Assembly: GCA_002696685.1 (NCBI GenBank)
Contig: NZSI01000025.1
Span: 3,240-16,498, forward strand
From: Chloroflexota bacterium
GTDB taxonomy: Bacteria > Chloroflexota > Dehalococcoidia > SAR202 > UBA826
Length of the DNA stretch: 13,259 bases
Direction: 5' to 3'
The notes beneath the pieces were generated by a model. The model had not been told where the DNA came from and did not search any database. It was given only the letters and a program-made list of their open reading frames with translations. The position numbers were made by a program, and so were the translations under genes. Within the stretch, counting starts at the first letter, position 1; every line of letters starts with the position of its first letter. Shown in pieces: positions 12,357-13,259 of this stretch.

Positions 12357-13259
12357 ATGAAAAAAAATAAAATCGCAGTTATAGGGGCCGGTATAGTTGG
12401 GGCCTCGGTTGCTTTTCACCTGTCAACATATGGCAAAAATGTGACTGTCTTTGATAAAGATCTCCCTGGATCAGGTGCAACAGGTCACTCCTTTGCCTGG
12501 ATTAATGCATTTGGGAAACTTCCGCGACACTACTTTAATTTAAATCATCGTTCAATGGACCTTTGGGCAAGATTCAATGAAACCTTAGGAGTTGACGTCG
12601 GCTTAAAGTGGGGAGGAAACGTCACATATTATGCAGACCAACAAAAAGGACAAGAACTTCTCGATCAATGTGAACGCCTCCAATCTTGGGGATACCCTAT
12701 CCAGACAATAACCCAAGAAGAATTGTCAGAGCTTGAACCCAATTTAAATATAGGTCCCTTTTATGCAGGCATACATACGCTCACTGAAGGTCATGTAATT
12801 CCGACCAGAGTAACAGAGGCATGCATGGCGAAAGTCCAAGAGAATGGTGGAGATATTTATCTCGATACCTCAGTTGAATCTATCGTCGAAACAGCCGAAG
12901 AAGTCATTTTAAACACACAGAGAGAAGAATTTAAGTTCGATAAAGTTGTTATCGCAGCAGGAGTTGATTCAACTGATCTCGCAACAAGCCTAGGCATAAA
13001 CCTCCCTCAGCGTGTAAGCCCTGGGGTTGTTACTCGCACGGCCCCTCTTCCACCAATTATGGAGACTCTTTCTACTATTTATCTTCCCCCAGGCCCAGGA
13101 GATGAGGGAGAAATACATATACGGCAAGCTACCGATGGGTCCTTAATGTGTGGAGCTGGAGATCAGGAAAACGAAAACGATGATGATTCGCAAGAATACG
13201 CAGATTCATTATTGAAACGAGCATCAAGATATTTTCGGAGCCTAGATGGTGTTCAAGCA
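12357..13259 (+). CDS. FAD-dependent oxidoreductase of the DAO family (3' end outside window)
   Basis: The first 301 codons are present and the frame is open to the window edge. The N-terminal Rossmann fold shows GAGIVG (10-15) and the acidic ribose-binding residue Asp33 (VFDKD), followed by SGATGHSFAWINA, a segment typical of DadA/glycine-oxidase-like flavoproteins. TEGHVIPTRV and KVVIAAGVDS are further DAO-family blocks, the latter the second FAD-contact motif. Such enzymes oxidise amines or amino acids to imines; the substrate is not readable. The ATG at 12357 has AGGA at 5 nt spacing. The family usually has 370-450 residues, so 70-150 are missing. It follows the LLM gene by 76 nt without a visible terminator. 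Confidence 0.92.
   Translation, partial: MKKNKIAVIGAGIVGASVAFHLSTYGKNVTVFDKDLPGSGATGHSFAWINAFGKLPRHYFNLNHRSMDLWARFNETLGVDVGLKWGGNVTYYADQQKGQELLDQCERLQSWGYPIQTITQEELSELEPNLNIGPFYAGIHTLTEGHVIPTRVTEACMAKVQENGGDIYLDTSVESIVETAEEVILNTQREEFKFDKVVIAAGVDSTDLATSLGINLPQRVSPGVVTRTAPLPPIMETLSTIYLPPGPGDEGEIHIRQATDGSLMCGAGDQENENDDDSQEYADSLLKRASRYFRSLDGVQA

Noticed and set aside
1..13259. CRISPR array, phage structural genes, toxin-antitoxin pair or insertion sequence.
   Set aside because: No regularly spaced repeats, no transposase motifs and no such proteins were seen on either strand.

Overview
The window is bacterial: Shine-Dalgarno sites of the GGAGG type, a consensus -35/-10 promoter in front of the tRNA genes, and three closely spaced tRNA genes, two of them with an encoded CCA. 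Sampled lines are about 40-42% G+C in the flanking genes, and mostly 50-65% (about 43% in places) between roughly 5400 and 9400. A Frc-like class III CoA-transferase, a luciferase-like flavin monooxygenase, a DAO-type flavoprotein and a cyclic amidohydrolase together resemble marine Chloroflexota (SAR202/Dehalococcoidia-like) genomes. That taxonomic guess is inference only; no marker gene here proves it.

Layout. (1) 34-2777, plus strand: a compact lysine/diaminopimelate cluster dapB-asd-dapA. (2) 2826-4112, minus strand: purA, convergent with dapA, followed by an unrecognised 122-residue gene (4303-4671, minus). (3) 4674-5051, plus strand: a strong promoter and tRNA-CAU (Met or Ile2), tRNA-Val(CAC) and tRNA-Leu(CAG). 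(4) 5052 to about 11211: a stretch best explained as a decayed integrative element inserted at the 3' end of tRNA-Leu. It starts with the C-terminal stump of a tyrosine recombinase and ends at a direct repeat of the tRNA-Leu 3' end (11193-11218). A short repeat (GACATTTTGYCGAC) sits just inside both ends. All its genes are on the minus strand: a GC-rich spermidine-synthase-like SAM protein, a dihydropyrimidinase/hydantoinase-family amidohydrolase, a Frc-like CoA-transferase, a class IV PLP aminotransferase, an unknown 176-residue Cys/His protein and a doubtful 49-residue ORF. (5) 11264-13259, plus strand: a luciferase-like flavin-dependent oxidoreductase and the first 301 codons of an FAD-dependent DAO-family oxidoreductase, which runs off the window.

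How the genes work together. Asd makes aspartate semialdehyde, DapA condenses it with pyruvate, and DapB reduces the product to tetrahydrodipicolinate, feeding lysine and peptidoglycan. PurA commits IMP to AMP. The island cargo looks catabolic (ring-amide opening, CoA transfer, transamination) but the sequence does not establish a joint pathway. The most notable result is the island itself: tRNA attachment site, distal tRNA remnant, shared terminal repeats and a broken integrase all point to the same element.
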